Origin: Azotimanducus sp963663145
GTDB lineage: Bacteria; Pseudomonadota; Gammaproteobacteria; Pseudomonadales; Azotimanducaceae
Direction: 5' to 3'
DNA: 64,000 nt
NCBI GenBank assembly: GCA_963663145.1
Contig: OY760134.1
Coordinates: 124,001-188,000 of the forward strand
Shown: in pieces, positions 25,793-34,746 of the stretch
Numbering within the stretch: position 1 is the stretch's first letter
Layout: every line of letters begins with the position of its first letter
Program-made: the position numbers and the translations under genes
The notes under the pieces: model-generated
What the model was told of the DNA's origin: nothing
The model's input: only the letters and a program-made list of their open reading frames with translations
Databases searched by the model: none

Positions 25793-28609
25793 GCCGCCTT
25801 GGTAAATGAACCGAAAACCGACGGTCCTTGGTCGGTTGGTAGTGACGGTCGGGGTGTAGTCGATCGCATTCACGTTGAGTTCGGCGTTCTTATCGAACAC
25901 ATTGTCGACAAAAAGTTCCACGCTCCATGCCTCAGCGGCTAGCCCCACCGCGAAATTCACCAAGCTGTAGGCCTGTTGCACGTATCGAGCGGCCTTCCAG
26001 CGTGCCTCGCCATTGGCATCCCTTCCGATGAAGCTTGGATCGCTGACGATTGCCAAATCGTCACCGGAGAGCGCAGCCCCGAAAAAACCGCCCTCCTCTT
26101 GGATCTCAAGACCACTGCGCCGTCCGAATACGAGACGAGTGACATCCTCCACCAAATAGGCATCGCCGCTAAACTCGGACGGGCTCTCCCCTGTATAGGT
26201 GACGCTCCCTCTCACATAGGCATCGGTGCGCAAACTTATGAGATTGATGTCCGGGAAGTCATATCGGGCGCGGAGATTGGCGCGATACTCTGGTGCCCAG
26301 GGGAGGCGGCTGCCGGGGGGCGCCACCACTTCCTCAAGTTGCGGGTTTACCCGCGTCAATTCGTTGTCGACAAAGCTGAAACCGCCATGCAACGAGAATC
26401 TCGGTGTCACAAGCCAAGTGAAGTCAATATCCAAGCCATTCGATTCGGCATCGCCACCGTTCTCGACAAAAAATAGAAAGGCGACATTGGCTTGGTCAAC
26501 CCTCGACAATTGAAGATTGGTGATTTCCGACCAGTAGGCGGTGGCGTTCACGCGCAAGGTCCTGTCAAGAAAAGTGCCCTTCATGCCGAATTCAAAGTTC
26601 TCCAGTTTATCTGTGCGCACGATGGCCGGCACCAAGTAGCCCCGGTAGGGTCCCGACTGGTTGGCCGAGGGCTTGCCCGCGTTTCGATTCGCGGTCTGAG
26701 GTCGAAAGCCCTCCGATAGAACCGCAAACAACATGAATTCATCGGTTGGTGTCCAATTCATCGCCATCCTGAAGATCGTGTCCGATTGATTGATCGTGCC
26801 ATCTGCATCGAGACCATCCAGAAAGAAGGTTCCGCTGGCGACGCCCTCGGCGATCAACTGCGCATTGGACTCGCTGAACGCATCGGACAGGTGCGCGATA
26901 TCACCCGTGCCAGCATAAGCGCCCAGCGATTCGAGCTTCAAGGAGACGCGATTGTCGAAGGACTGTCCGTCGCAAGGCGTGGCCGACCCCTTGCAGCCAA
27001 AGGAGGAGCCTGTCGCGCCAGTGAATTCGAAGTCGAGATCGTAGCGGCGCGCACCAAGCGTGATGGCTAGTTGTGGCGTGAAGTCCAAGCTGAGCTCGCC
27101 GAAGAAGGCTAGCTGGCTGTTCTTGCGCGTGTAGTTATTGACAAAGAGCGTGTGCGGGCCGCGTCCGAACGGATCGCTCACACCTTCGACGCGACTCACC
27201 ACATTCGAGTCGGTTGGTGGAGAGTTTGCGGGTTCCGTGATCGTGCCGGGCGCGGACCTCACATTGAATCCCAGCGCAAGCGCATTGGGGTAGACGGTTT
27301 CGCCGTCGGAAATGGTTTTCTGGCGATCCGCAAACACACCTGCCGTGAGGCGCCATCTGCGATCAGGATCGGTATTGAAGCGAAACTCGTTCGTCAGGCG
27401 TTCATTGCTGGTGATCTCATGGAGCTGCTTGGTCGGATCAAGACACTTATCGGCGTGCGAATAGCCGCCGGTGCAAATGTAATAGACCTGATAGCCGCCT
27501 CCCACGGTATAGCCGGTGTAGTCCTGAAGGTAGAACACGTCGCGTTCGAGGTAACCTCCGGTGTACAGAACTTCCAGCTCGCGCAATCTCCCGGAAAGCG
27601 TCCAACTCATTAATCCGAACTCGTCCTCGTTCTCACTGGCAGTGAAGCGCTTCACGCTCTCTTGGGCCAAAACAGGGTCGTATTCGAACACCCCTTCCGC
27701 GCTCATGCTCTGCCGGGTGTATTGAACGAGCAGGTCCCAATCGTCGCTCGGTACGTAGGAAGCGCCGATGCGGGCACCTAGGTAGGACGAATCGTTGAAA
27801 TCTCTCTCGGCAATCTCGGAATTGTCCGCGCTCGCAACCCGGGCGCGCCCAGCACAACTGGCATGGTCGACGCTTGGCTTTCCGGTGCAAATCGCTGCCA
27901 GCGAAGAGATTTGATTGCGATTGAGCACTTCGATATTGGGGGTGAAGCGACCGTGCCTGTTGTCTATCCAGCCACCCGCGCTGTCGCTGTATGACGCTAG
28001 GCGGAACGCGAGCTTCTTCGAAAGCGGCAAATTCAAGAAGGCGCGCACGGCGGCGCTCGTCTCTCCACCTTTGGTGGCGCCGAAGGAAGCATCCACGCCA
28101 GTTTCAAAGTCGCCATGCTGCGGCTTGTTGGTGATCAGCCTTAGCGTGCCAGTCTGCGAACTCGCTCCATAAAGCGTTCCCTGCGGCCCGGGCAGCACCT
28201 CAACCCGCTCAAGGTCCGCCGCGTACACATCCAGATTTCGACCAGCAAAAGCGACCGGCTGGTCATCCAAATACACTGCCACGCTCGGAGAAGTACTCTG
28301 CACCGAAGACACCGCCAATGATGTCTGTTCTGTCCCGACACCCCGCATAAATATCTCCGACCGCCCCGGCCCACGGCCCGAAGAGACCACGTTGGAGAGA
28401 AACTGCACGTACTCATCAAAGTTGTCTATGCCGAGTTCTTGCATTTCGCTACCGGTGATGGCGTTCACCGACAAGGGAACGTCCTGCATGCGCTCCGGAC
28501 GCTTACTGGCCGTCACCACCACCTCTTCAATGGTGCCCTGCTGTCCAAATGCTGAATTCAAGGCACCCATAAGGAGGGTGCACAGCGAGATGCCGGTCTT
28601 ATGCGCCAC
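25790..28609 (-). CDS. TonB-dependent outer-membrane receptor A
   Basis: A 939-residue TonB-dependent receptor that imports a substrate across the outer membrane using ExbBD-TonB energy. It starts at GTG 28609 with a signal peptide ending near AFGQQ, then the TonB-box-like EEVVVTASKR, a plug domain (about 30-150, with GPGRSEIFMRG and LPGPQGTLYGASSQTG) and a long beta-barrel. It is closely similar along its length to receptor B (30660-33509), including an unusual CTGGYSHADKC loop. The start overlaps the sulfotransferase stop by 11 bp. The last residues (IYQGG) differ from receptor B, and the stop codon lies in the repeat hairpin. The ligand is unknown. Confidence 0.9.
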   Translation of the reverse strand: MAHKTGISLCTLLMGALNSAFGQQGTIEEVVVTASKRPERMQDVPLSVNAITGSEMQELGIDNFDEYVQFLSNVVSSGRGPGRSEIFMRGVGTEQTSLAVSSVQSTSPSVAVYLDDQPVAFAGRNLDVYAADLERVEVLPGPQGTLYGASSQTGTLRLITNKPQHGDFETGVDASFGATKGGETSAAVRAFLNLPLSKKLAFRLASYSDSAGGWIDNRHGRFTPNIEVLNRNQISSLAAICTGKPSVDHASCAGRARVASADNSEIAERDFNDSSYLGARIGASYVPSDDWDLLVQYTRQSMSAEGVFEYDPVLAQESVKRFTASENEDEFGLMSWTLSGRLRELEVLYTGGYLERDVFYLQDYTGYTVGGGYQVYYICTGGYSHADKCLDPTKQLHEITSNERLTNEFRFNTDPDRRWRLTAGVFADRQKTISDGETVYPNALALGFNVRSAPGTITEPANSPPTDSNVVSRVEGVSDPFGRGPHTLFVNNYTRKNSQLAFFGELSLDFTPQLAITLGARRYDLDFEFTGATGSSFGCKGSATPCDGQSFDNRVSLKLESLGAYAGTGDIAHLSDAFSESNAQLIAEGVASGTFFLDGLDADGTINQSDTIFRMAMNWTPTDEFMLFAVLSEGFRPQTANRNAGKPSANQSGPYRGYLVPAIVRTDKLENFEFGMKGTFLDRTLRVNATAYWSEITNLQLSRVDQANVAFLFFVENGGDAESNGLDIDFTWLVTPRFSLHGGFSFVDNELTRVNPQLEEVVAPPGSRLPWAPEYRANLRARYDFPDINLISLRTDAYVRGSVTYTGESPSEFSGDAYLVEDVTRLVFGRRSGLEIQEEGGFFGAALSGDDLAIVSDPSFIGRDANGEARWKAARYVQQAYSLVNFAVGLAAEAWSVELFVDNVFDKNAELNVNAIDYTPTVTTNRPRTVGFRFIYQGG

Positions 28610-30650
28610 TGGAGCGACCCTCCGATCCGGCGATGATCCCGTACATCTCCCTTACCTTGGGGCCGAGGGCATCCTTGAGCGGAGTGAGCCAGGGCTCATA
28701 AGGCTTCCAAGCCTCAAGCGCGTCGCGGTAGATGGGCTGGCGTACTTGTTCGGAGCTTGGGGTGCGTATGTTGCGCTCGGTGTTGTAGTACTCAAGGCAG
28801 GCAGGTTCGAAAGCGAGACCGCAGAACTCAAGCATGCGTCTCACTTGATATTCCAAGTCTTCCACCACCTCCTCGTGCTCGACCAAAAGCACGAACCCGG
28901 GAAGAACCTGATTCCAGTGCTGCATGAGGTCAACATACTCCGAGTAGTAGTTGCCGATCTGCTTGAGGCCGTAGGAGAACTCGTGACCCTGCCCGAAGAG
29001 TTGCTTGAAGCCGCTGAAGCAACAGGAAAGCGGATGACGGCGCGCATTGATCACCTTGGCGTTCGGCAGTATCAGCTTGATCAGCCCCACATGTGCGAAG
29101 TTGTTGGGATTTTTGTCAATGAACAGCGGCGCGTCGTGGCGATGCACGCGGGTGTCCTCTATGAACTGCTCGCCGAAGCGACGGAAATAGTCATGATCGA
29201 GGGTTTCGAGCACGCGCGGATAGCCAACGCCTTCGGCTTGCAGTTTTCCCCTATCAAGCCGGTTGGCGAGGGCGATCATGTTGGGAAGCTCCAAGGTGCC
29301 GTCGACCTTGGAGTGGGAGGCGAGAATTTGTTCCAAGAGCGTCGAGCCGGCGCGCGGCAAGCCGACGATGAAGATGGGGTCAGGGGCATCGCAGCCGACA
29401 CCCTCGCGGTCCCGAAAAAACTCCTCGCTGAGCACAATCTTCTGGGCACCGAGCCGCTTGGAGAGATTCTCAGGGTCGTGCTTGACTGAATCCTGTTTGA
29501 GCGCATTGCCTCGCTCATAGAAGCCGAACGACTTCCCAAATTCTTTTCGATCTTCAAAGGCCTTGCCCAGCGCAAAGCACAGGTGAATGCGATCATCGAG
29601 CCCCGTCTGTCCGCTCGTTTCGCGTTCCTGCATTTGACTGAGTTCTTGCTCCGTGAACTGGTAAGTCTTGGTGTTGGCGAGCGACCAAAAGGCATCCCCG
29701 TAGTCCGGCGCCAGTCGATAGGCCTCGCGATAGGAAGCCACGGCCGCATCAAGCTTGCCCATAGTTTTCTCTGCATGGCCGCGCAAGAGATGCAGCCGGT
29801 GTTGGCCGCGACTCTGAGAGATCACTCGGTCGTAGAGTTCGATGGCCCTTTCCTGCGCTCCGATACCCGCCATGGCGTTGGCGTGCATGGCGAGATAGGA
29901 GAGATTTTCAGGATAAGTCTCCGAAAGACGTGTGGTTTGCTCGTGCGCCAACTCAAACTTCTGCATCTTCAAGAGCAGATTGGCCAGATCGCTGCGGCAG
30001 CGCTCATGTTCGGGCTCCAATTCGAGCGCCGTGGTGAGCAAGAACTCGGCTTCTCCGAACATTTGGAGCTTCTCTCGTATCTCGGCCAAGAGACGCATGC
30101 CCTCAACGTGCGTCTTGCGCGTCTGCAGGAAGTGCCTGCACAGACGATCAGCGCGTTGCAGTCGGCCATCGTGGAGATAGGTGCTGACGCTCTGAAGTTC
30201 GCGCGGCAGCGACTCGAGATGCGCGATCCGCTCTTCCGCCGCGACTCGACGCTCTCGCATTCCGGCTATTTCGTAGAGATTGATCAGCGCCTTCCATGAT
30301 GCGATCAAGGCGGGATTGCGCTCAACGGCTTCTTCATAGCTCTCGCGCGCTGCGGTCAAGCGATTCTCCGACAGCAGTCCATGCCCGCGCTCTTGGTAGG
30401 CGCGCGCGAAGTCTTGATCAAGACTCAAAAGTTCTTCAAGGGTTGCCAGCGCTTCCGGCAGCTTGCGTCCATATCTTTGCGCGACCGCCAAGGTATAGAA
30501 CGCCTCCAAGACGACATCGTCAGGCTCGCCGTTGGTGTTTTGGCCCGCCAGCAGTTCCTTGAGTTTGACCTCGGCTTCTTCAAACCTCGCATTCTGAATG
30601 AGCTGCCGAGCAGCCCCGAGGGACTCTTGATCTAGCGATTCTTCCCGAAT
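28599..30650 (-). CDS. TPR-repeat sulfotransferase 1, non-canonical start
   Basis: N-terminal tetratricopeptide repeats (about 300 residues of paired helices) are followed by a Sulfotransfer_3-type domain. The PAPS 5'-phosphosulfate loop is IFIVGLPRAGSTLLEQ and the 3'-phosphate site is NARRHPLSCCFSGFKQ. The protein should transfer sulfuryl groups from PAPS, but its acceptor is unknown. The first canonical start is TTG 30509, yet TPR-like coding (ARQLIQNARFEEAEVKLKEL) continues in frame back to the receptor B stop with no ATG, GTG or TTG; ATT at 30648-30650 is the best start. It lies between two paralogous receptor genes in one operon, so a role tied to their ligand is likely. Confidence 0.85.
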   Translation of the reverse strand: MREESLDQESLGAARQLIQNARFEEAEVKLKELLAGQNTNGEPDDVVLEAFYTLAVAQRYGRKLPEALATLEELLSLDQDFARAYQERGHGLLSENRLTAARESYEEAVERNPALIASWKALINLYEIAGMRERRVAAEERIAHLESLPRELQSVSTYLHDGRLQRADRLCRHFLQTRKTHVEGMRLLAEIREKLQMFGEAEFLLTTALELEPEHERCRSDLANLLLKMQKFELAHEQTTRLSETYPENLSYLAMHANAMAGIGAQERAIELYDRVISQSRGQHRLHLLRGHAEKTMGKLDAAVASYREAYRLAPDYGDAFWSLANTKTYQFTEQELSQMQERETSGQTGLDDRIHLCFALGKAFEDRKEFGKSFGFYERGNALKQDSVKHDPENLSKRLGAQKIVLSEEFFRDREGVGCDAPDPIFIVGLPRAGSTLLEQILASHSKVDGTLELPNMIALANRLDRGKLQAEGVGYPRVLETLDHDYFRRFGEQFIEDTRVHRHDAPLFIDKNPNNFAHVGLIKLILPNAKVINARRHPLSCCFSGFKQLFGQGHEFSYGLKQIGNYYSEYVDLMQHWNQVLPGFVLLVEHEEVVEDLEYQVRRMLEFCGLAFEPACLEYYNTERNIRTPSSEQVRQPIYRDALEAWKPYEPWLTPLKDALGPKVREMYGIIAGSEGRSSGA

Positions 30651-30659
30651 AGGTCTTGC

Positions 30660-33509
30660 CTACTCCATGTCGTAGGTGAACCGCAGACCGATCGTCCTTG
30701 GACGATTGGTGGTCACCGAAGGCGTATAGTCAATCACGTTGACATTGAGCTGAGCGTTCTCATCGAACACGTTTTCTATGAAGAACTCCGCGCCCCAAGT
30801 GTCCGTTCTGAGTCCAACCGCGAAATTGACGAAGGTGTAGGCTTCCTGCACGTAGCGGGCCGCCTTCCAGCGATGATCTCCGTTGGCATCAACCCCAACA
30901 AAGCTTGGGTCGGTGACGATCGCCAAATCGTCGCCAGAAAGTGCTGCACCGAAGAAGCCGCCTTCCTCTTGAACTTTAAGGCCGGTATTTCTTCCGAACA
31001 TCAAGCGGGTGACATCTTCGGCAAGATAGGCATCCCCGCTAAACTCTGCCGGGCTCTCACCCGTATAGGTCACGGTGCCTCGCACATAGGCATCGGCGCG
31101 AAGGTTCATGAGGTTGATGTCGGGGAAGTCATAATTCGCGCGCAGATTGAAGCGATATTCGGGTGCCCAAGGCAAACGGCTACCGGTCGGCACCACCACC
31201 TCATTGAGCTGCGGATTCACGCCTGTCAATTCATTATCCACGTAGCTGAATCCGCCATTCAAAGAGAACCTCGGCGTCACCAGCCAGGTGAAGTCCATAT
31301 CCACGCCACTGATTTCGGCATCGCCCGCGTTCTCGATGAAGACCAGAAAGGCGATATTGGCCGGGTCGAACCTTGACAGCTGAAGATTGGTGATGTCCGA
31401 CCAATAGGCGGTGGCGTTCAAACGCAGGGTGCGGTCCAAGAAGGTGCCCTTCATGCCGACCTCGAAATTCTCCAGTTCGTCGGTGCGCACCACGGCCGGA
31501 ACCAGATAGCCCTTATAGGGGCCGGATTGATTGCCGGAAGGGGTTCCCGCGTTCCTGTTCGCCGTTTGCGGTCGGAAACCTTCGGACAAGGCAGCGAATA
31601 TCATCACATCATCGTTGATGTCGAAATCCACGGTGGCACGGAAGATGGTGTCCTCCTGATTGATCACCCCATCGGAATCGAGGCCACCAAGGAAGAAGGA
31701 GCCGTTGGCCACACCATCGGCAATCAACTGTGAATTTCCAGCACTAAAGAACGTCTCCAAGTCGCTCTGGCTGCCCGACCCGGCGAAGCTGCCCAAGGCT
31801 TCCAGTCTTTTCGACACGCGGTTGTCGAAAGATTGGCCGTCACAGGGTACGGGCGAGCCCTTGCACCCAAAGGAAGAACCGGTGGACCCGGTGAACTCAA
31901 AGTCGATGTCATAGTCTCGGGCACCAAAGCTCGCGGTCAAGCGGTCAGTGATATCGAAGCTGAACTCACCAAAAAACGCGATTTGATCTTCCTCGCGAGT
32001 GAAGTTGTTGACAAAGATGGTCGACGGTCCGCGGCCGAAGGGGTTGTGGACCCCTTCCACAGTGCTGACGATATTGGATCCCGAGGGTGGGGAATTGGGC
32101 GGGTTGGTGATGGTACCCGGTGCCGAAGAAGCGTTGAAGCCCGCATCCACCGCGCCGTAGTACCAGAATTCGCCATCGGAAATGGTTTCCTGTTCATCCA
32201 TGAAGATGCCGGCGGTCACGCGCCAGCGGCGACTTGGATCCGTGGTGAAGCGAAACTCATGCGTCATACGCTCGTTGGTGGTTTCCTCCGTATAGCCCTT
32301 GGTGGGGTCGAAACACTTGTCGGCGTGCGAGTAGCCGCCGGTACAAATGTAGTAGGCCTGATAGCCGCCACCCACCGTGTAGCCGGTGTAGTCCTGAATG
32401 TAGAAGACTTCTCTGTCGAGATAGCCACCCGTGTAGATGACATCGAGTTCAAGCAAGCGCCCGGAAAGGGTCCAGGTAGTGAGTCCGAATTCGTCCTCAT
32501 TCTCGCTCGGGGTGAAGCGATTCACGCTCTCCTCGTCAAGGATTGGGTCGTATTCGAACACGCCTTCGGAGTTGATGGTCTGCCGGGTATGCTGAACAAG
32601 CAGGTCCCAATTGTCGTTGATGACATAGGATGCGCTGAAGCGCGCGCCGAGGTAAGAAGAGTCGTTGAAGTCCTCTTCCGCAATCTCGGAATTGTTCGCG
32701 CTGACGACTTCCGCACGTCCATGACAGGCGGGGTTGTCAACTTCGGGCTTGCCGGTGCATGCGGCGGCTGCCGAAGAAATCTGGTTGCGATTCAAGACTT
32801 CAAGGTTGGTGGTGAAGTAGCCTTGCTCGTTGTCTATCCAGCCGCCGGCACGGTCGCTGTAGGCGGCAACACGGAAGGCGAGCTTTTGGGAGAGCGGTAA
32901 ATTGAGGAAGGCGCGCACGGCGGCGCTCGGTTCACCGCCGCTTGTGGAGCTGAAAGTCGCGTCCACGCCTATATCGAAGTCATCATGTTGCGGCTTGTTG
33001 GTGATCAAGCGAAGGGTGCCGGTCTGCGAACTCGCCCCGTAGAGCGTACCTTGCGGCCCCGGCAATACTTCCACCCGCGCGAGATCCGTGGAGTACACAT
33101 CAAGGTTTCTGGCCGCAAAGGACACCGGCTGTTCGTCTTGATAGAGCGCCACCGTCGGAGAAGTGCTCTGAACCGACGACACCGTGAGCGCGGACTGCTC
33201 ACTTGCCGCCCCGCGCATGAACACTTCCGACCGGCCCGGGCCGCGCCCGGAGAACACCACATTCGAGAGGAACTGCACGTATTCGTCGAAGCTGTCTACG
33301 CCGAGTTCCCGCATTTCGCTGCCGGTGATGGCGTTCACCGACAAGGGAATATCCTGCATGGATTCGGAGCGTTTGGTCGCGGTGACCACAATCTCTTCAA
33401 TGGTGGGCGGCGCCATTTCGGCGACGGCGCTTCCGGTGGCACCGACTGCGACGGCAGATACGACAGCTTTCGGGATGGCTTGTGGGATTCTTTTGGCGCG
33501 ATATCGCAT
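30660..33509 (-). CDS. TonB-dependent outer-membrane receptor B
   Basis: A 949-residue receptor and first gene of the operon receptor B, sulfotransferase, receptor A. A strong ribosome-binding site (AAGGAGGAG, 33516-33524) precedes the ATG. The signal peptide is basic then hydrophobic and ends near SAVAEMA. It is followed by IEEIVVTATKRS, a plug with GPGRSEVFMRG and GTLYGASSQTGTLRL, and the barrel. It matches receptor A block for block, so the pair arose by duplication. The stop is in the same frame as the downstream sulfotransferase. The ligand is unknown. No iron-uptake regulator site was recognised upstream. Confidence 0.92.
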   Translation of the reverse strand: MRYRAKRIPQAIPKAVVSAVAVGATGSAVAEMAPPTIEEIVVTATKRSESMQDIPLSVNAITGSEMRELGVDSFDEYVQFLSNVVFSGRGPGRSEVFMRGAASEQSALTVSSVQSTSPTVALYQDEQPVSFAARNLDVYSTDLARVEVLPGPQGTLYGASSQTGTLRLITNKPQHDDFDIGVDATFSSTSGGEPSAAVRAFLNLPLSQKLAFRVAAYSDRAGGWIDNEQGYFTTNLEVLNRNQISSAAAACTGKPEVDNPACHGRAEVVSANNSEIAEEDFNDSSYLGARFSASYVINDNWDLLVQHTRQTINSEGVFEYDPILDEESVNRFTPSENEDEFGLTTWTLSGRLLELDVIYTGGYLDREVFYIQDYTGYTVGGGYQAYYICTGGYSHADKCFDPTKGYTEETTNERMTHEFRFTTDPSRRWRVTAGIFMDEQETISDGEFWYYGAVDAGFNASSAPGTITNPPNSPPSGSNIVSTVEGVHNPFGRGPSTIFVNNFTREEDQIAFFGEFSFDITDRLTASFGARDYDIDFEFTGSTGSSFGCKGSPVPCDGQSFDNRVSKRLEALGSFAGSGSQSDLETFFSAGNSQLIADGVANGSFFLGGLDSDGVINQEDTIFRATVDFDINDDVMIFAALSEGFRPQTANRNAGTPSGNQSGPYKGYLVPAVVRTDELENFEVGMKGTFLDRTLRLNATAYWSDITNLQLSRFDPANIAFLVFIENAGDAEISGVDMDFTWLVTPRFSLNGGFSYVDNELTGVNPQLNEVVVPTGSRLPWAPEYRFNLRANYDFPDINLMNLRADAYVRGTVTYTGESPAEFSGDAYLAEDVTRLMFGRNTGLKVQEEGGFFGAALSGDDLAIVTDPSFVGVDANGDHRWKAARYVQEAYTFVNFAVGLRTDTWGAEFFIENVFDENAQLNVNVIDYTPSVTTNRPRTIGLRFTYDME

Positions 33510-33704
33510 TGGATTCTCCTCCTTCTCTCCACAGGTAAGGCTGAGCGAATGCGATACTGACGAGCAAGACTAGTGTTGCCGCACTCGCGTTCACTCAGTC
33601 TGCTTTATTTCATTTAATCATTCTTGGAAGATGGATTCAAGCAATAGCCAACAGCAATCGCCGAGAATCATGCGGCGCATCGACTTGCCGAAACCTTCGG
33701 GGGG

Positions 33705-34619
33705 TCAACTCGAAGCGTGCTTCACTGTCTCCGGTCCGCGAAGCTGGTCGGTAAAGGCGCCAATGAGCCAAGTCAAGGCCGGGCCCTCTTGATGCGCATT
33801 CGGCCAGATCAAGTCCACCGGACTTACATAGGGGAGTAGCTGATGCGCCGTGCGCAGCCGCAAGAGTTTGTGCTCGGCAATCAAGGGCGCAGCCAAGTCG
33901 AGCGGCAGGTCGGCCCAACCGAACCCTTCGCACAGGAGCTGCAGCAGCCGGGTGTAGTTATCGCAGTACCAAACCGTGCGGCTGACTTCGGCATCGCTGG
34001 CGCGCGCACCTGCCGAAGCACTGGTAATGCGCAGATGCCTATGGAGCATCAAGTCTTGTAAGCCGATGCTTTCAAGTTTGCTTAAGGGGTGGTCGCTCGC
34101 CGAAACACTGACGAATTCCCGGCGATCAACGCCGCGAAAATTCACGTCTTCGGGGTAGGATTCCACCGAAAAGACAATACCAAGGTCGGCCTCGCCTCTG
34201 AGCACCATCTCGAACGGTCCGTTATGAGCGGTATCAAGAAGCACGAGACTGGTGACCGGAAAGTGATCGGCGAAGTCACGCAGCACGGCGTTGAGTGCCG
34301 ACCGCGCGATGGCCCCCTCGTCCACGGCGACGGTGAGCACTGTTTCCACTTCATCCATGAGATGCTTGCAACGGAACTCAAGGGCGCTATACGCGCGCAG
34401 GACGTTGCGCACGTCGCGCAGCAACGACTGTCCGCTTTCGGTCAGGTTCGGAGACCGGGTGGAGCGGTCAAAGAGCGTGGTGCCTATGTCGGTTTCCAAG
34501 CTGTCAATGAGAAAACTCACCGTCGATTGCGCTTTTCCCAAACGCCGAGCGGCCTCCGAAAAAGAGCCTCCCTCGGCGGCATGGTAGAACGCCAGCAGTT
34601 GTTCGTATGAGAAATGAAT
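33705..34619 (-). CDS. LysR family transcriptional regulator, non-canonical start
   Basis: The helix-turn-helix reads SYEQLLAFYHAAEGGSFSEA then ARRLGKAQSTVSFLIDSLE, a complete LysR N-terminus, followed by a periplasmic-binding-like effector domain. The first canonical start is TTG at 34541, which would cut off half of the DNA-binding domain. The coding continues upstream, and ATT at 34617-34619 gives 304 residues, the normal LysR length. CTG at 34629-34631 is another option but lies in the operator. The gene is divergent from the MFS/amidase operon and probably controls it in response to a transported compound. Confidence 0.85.
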   Translation of the reverse strand: MHFSYEQLLAFYHAAEGGSFSEAARRLGKAQSTVSFLIDSLETDIGTTLFDRSTRSPNLTESGQSLLRDVRNVLRAYSALEFRCKHLMDEVETVLTVAVDEGAIARSALNAVLRDFADHFPVTSLVLLDTAHNGPFEMVLRGEADLGIVFSVESYPEDVNFRGVDRREFVSVSASDHPLSKLESIGLQDLMLHRHLRITSASAGARASDAEVSRTVWYCDNYTRLLQLLCEGFGWADLPLDLAAPLIAEHKLLRLRTAHQLLPYVSPVDLIWPNAHQEGPALTWLIGAFTDQLRGPETVKHASS

Positions 34620-34629
34620 GACGATTCTC

Positions 34630-34650
34630 AGTATCGAGTTTCCCGATACT
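34630..34650. promoter_or_regulatory. Probable LysR operator
   Basis: AGTATCG at 34630-34636 and CGATACT at 34644-34650 form a perfect 7-bp inverted repeat with a 7-base spacer. It contains the T-N11-A arrangement known for LysR-type regulators and lies between the divergent LysR and MFS genes. Confidence 0.65.
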
Positions 34651-34746
34651 AGGTGCCTTTGCGAACTATGGCAACCGGCCTATATTAGCCAGCCAGAAAA
34701 TACCCCGCCCCATGCGGGTCGGGCGACACGGGTTCACGGTAGACAG

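Noticed and set aside
34618..34746. ATG at 34618 as start of the MFS transporter
   Set aside because: The first 43 residues are not transporter-like and overlap the LysR operator and leader; the membrane protein begins well after GTG 34747.
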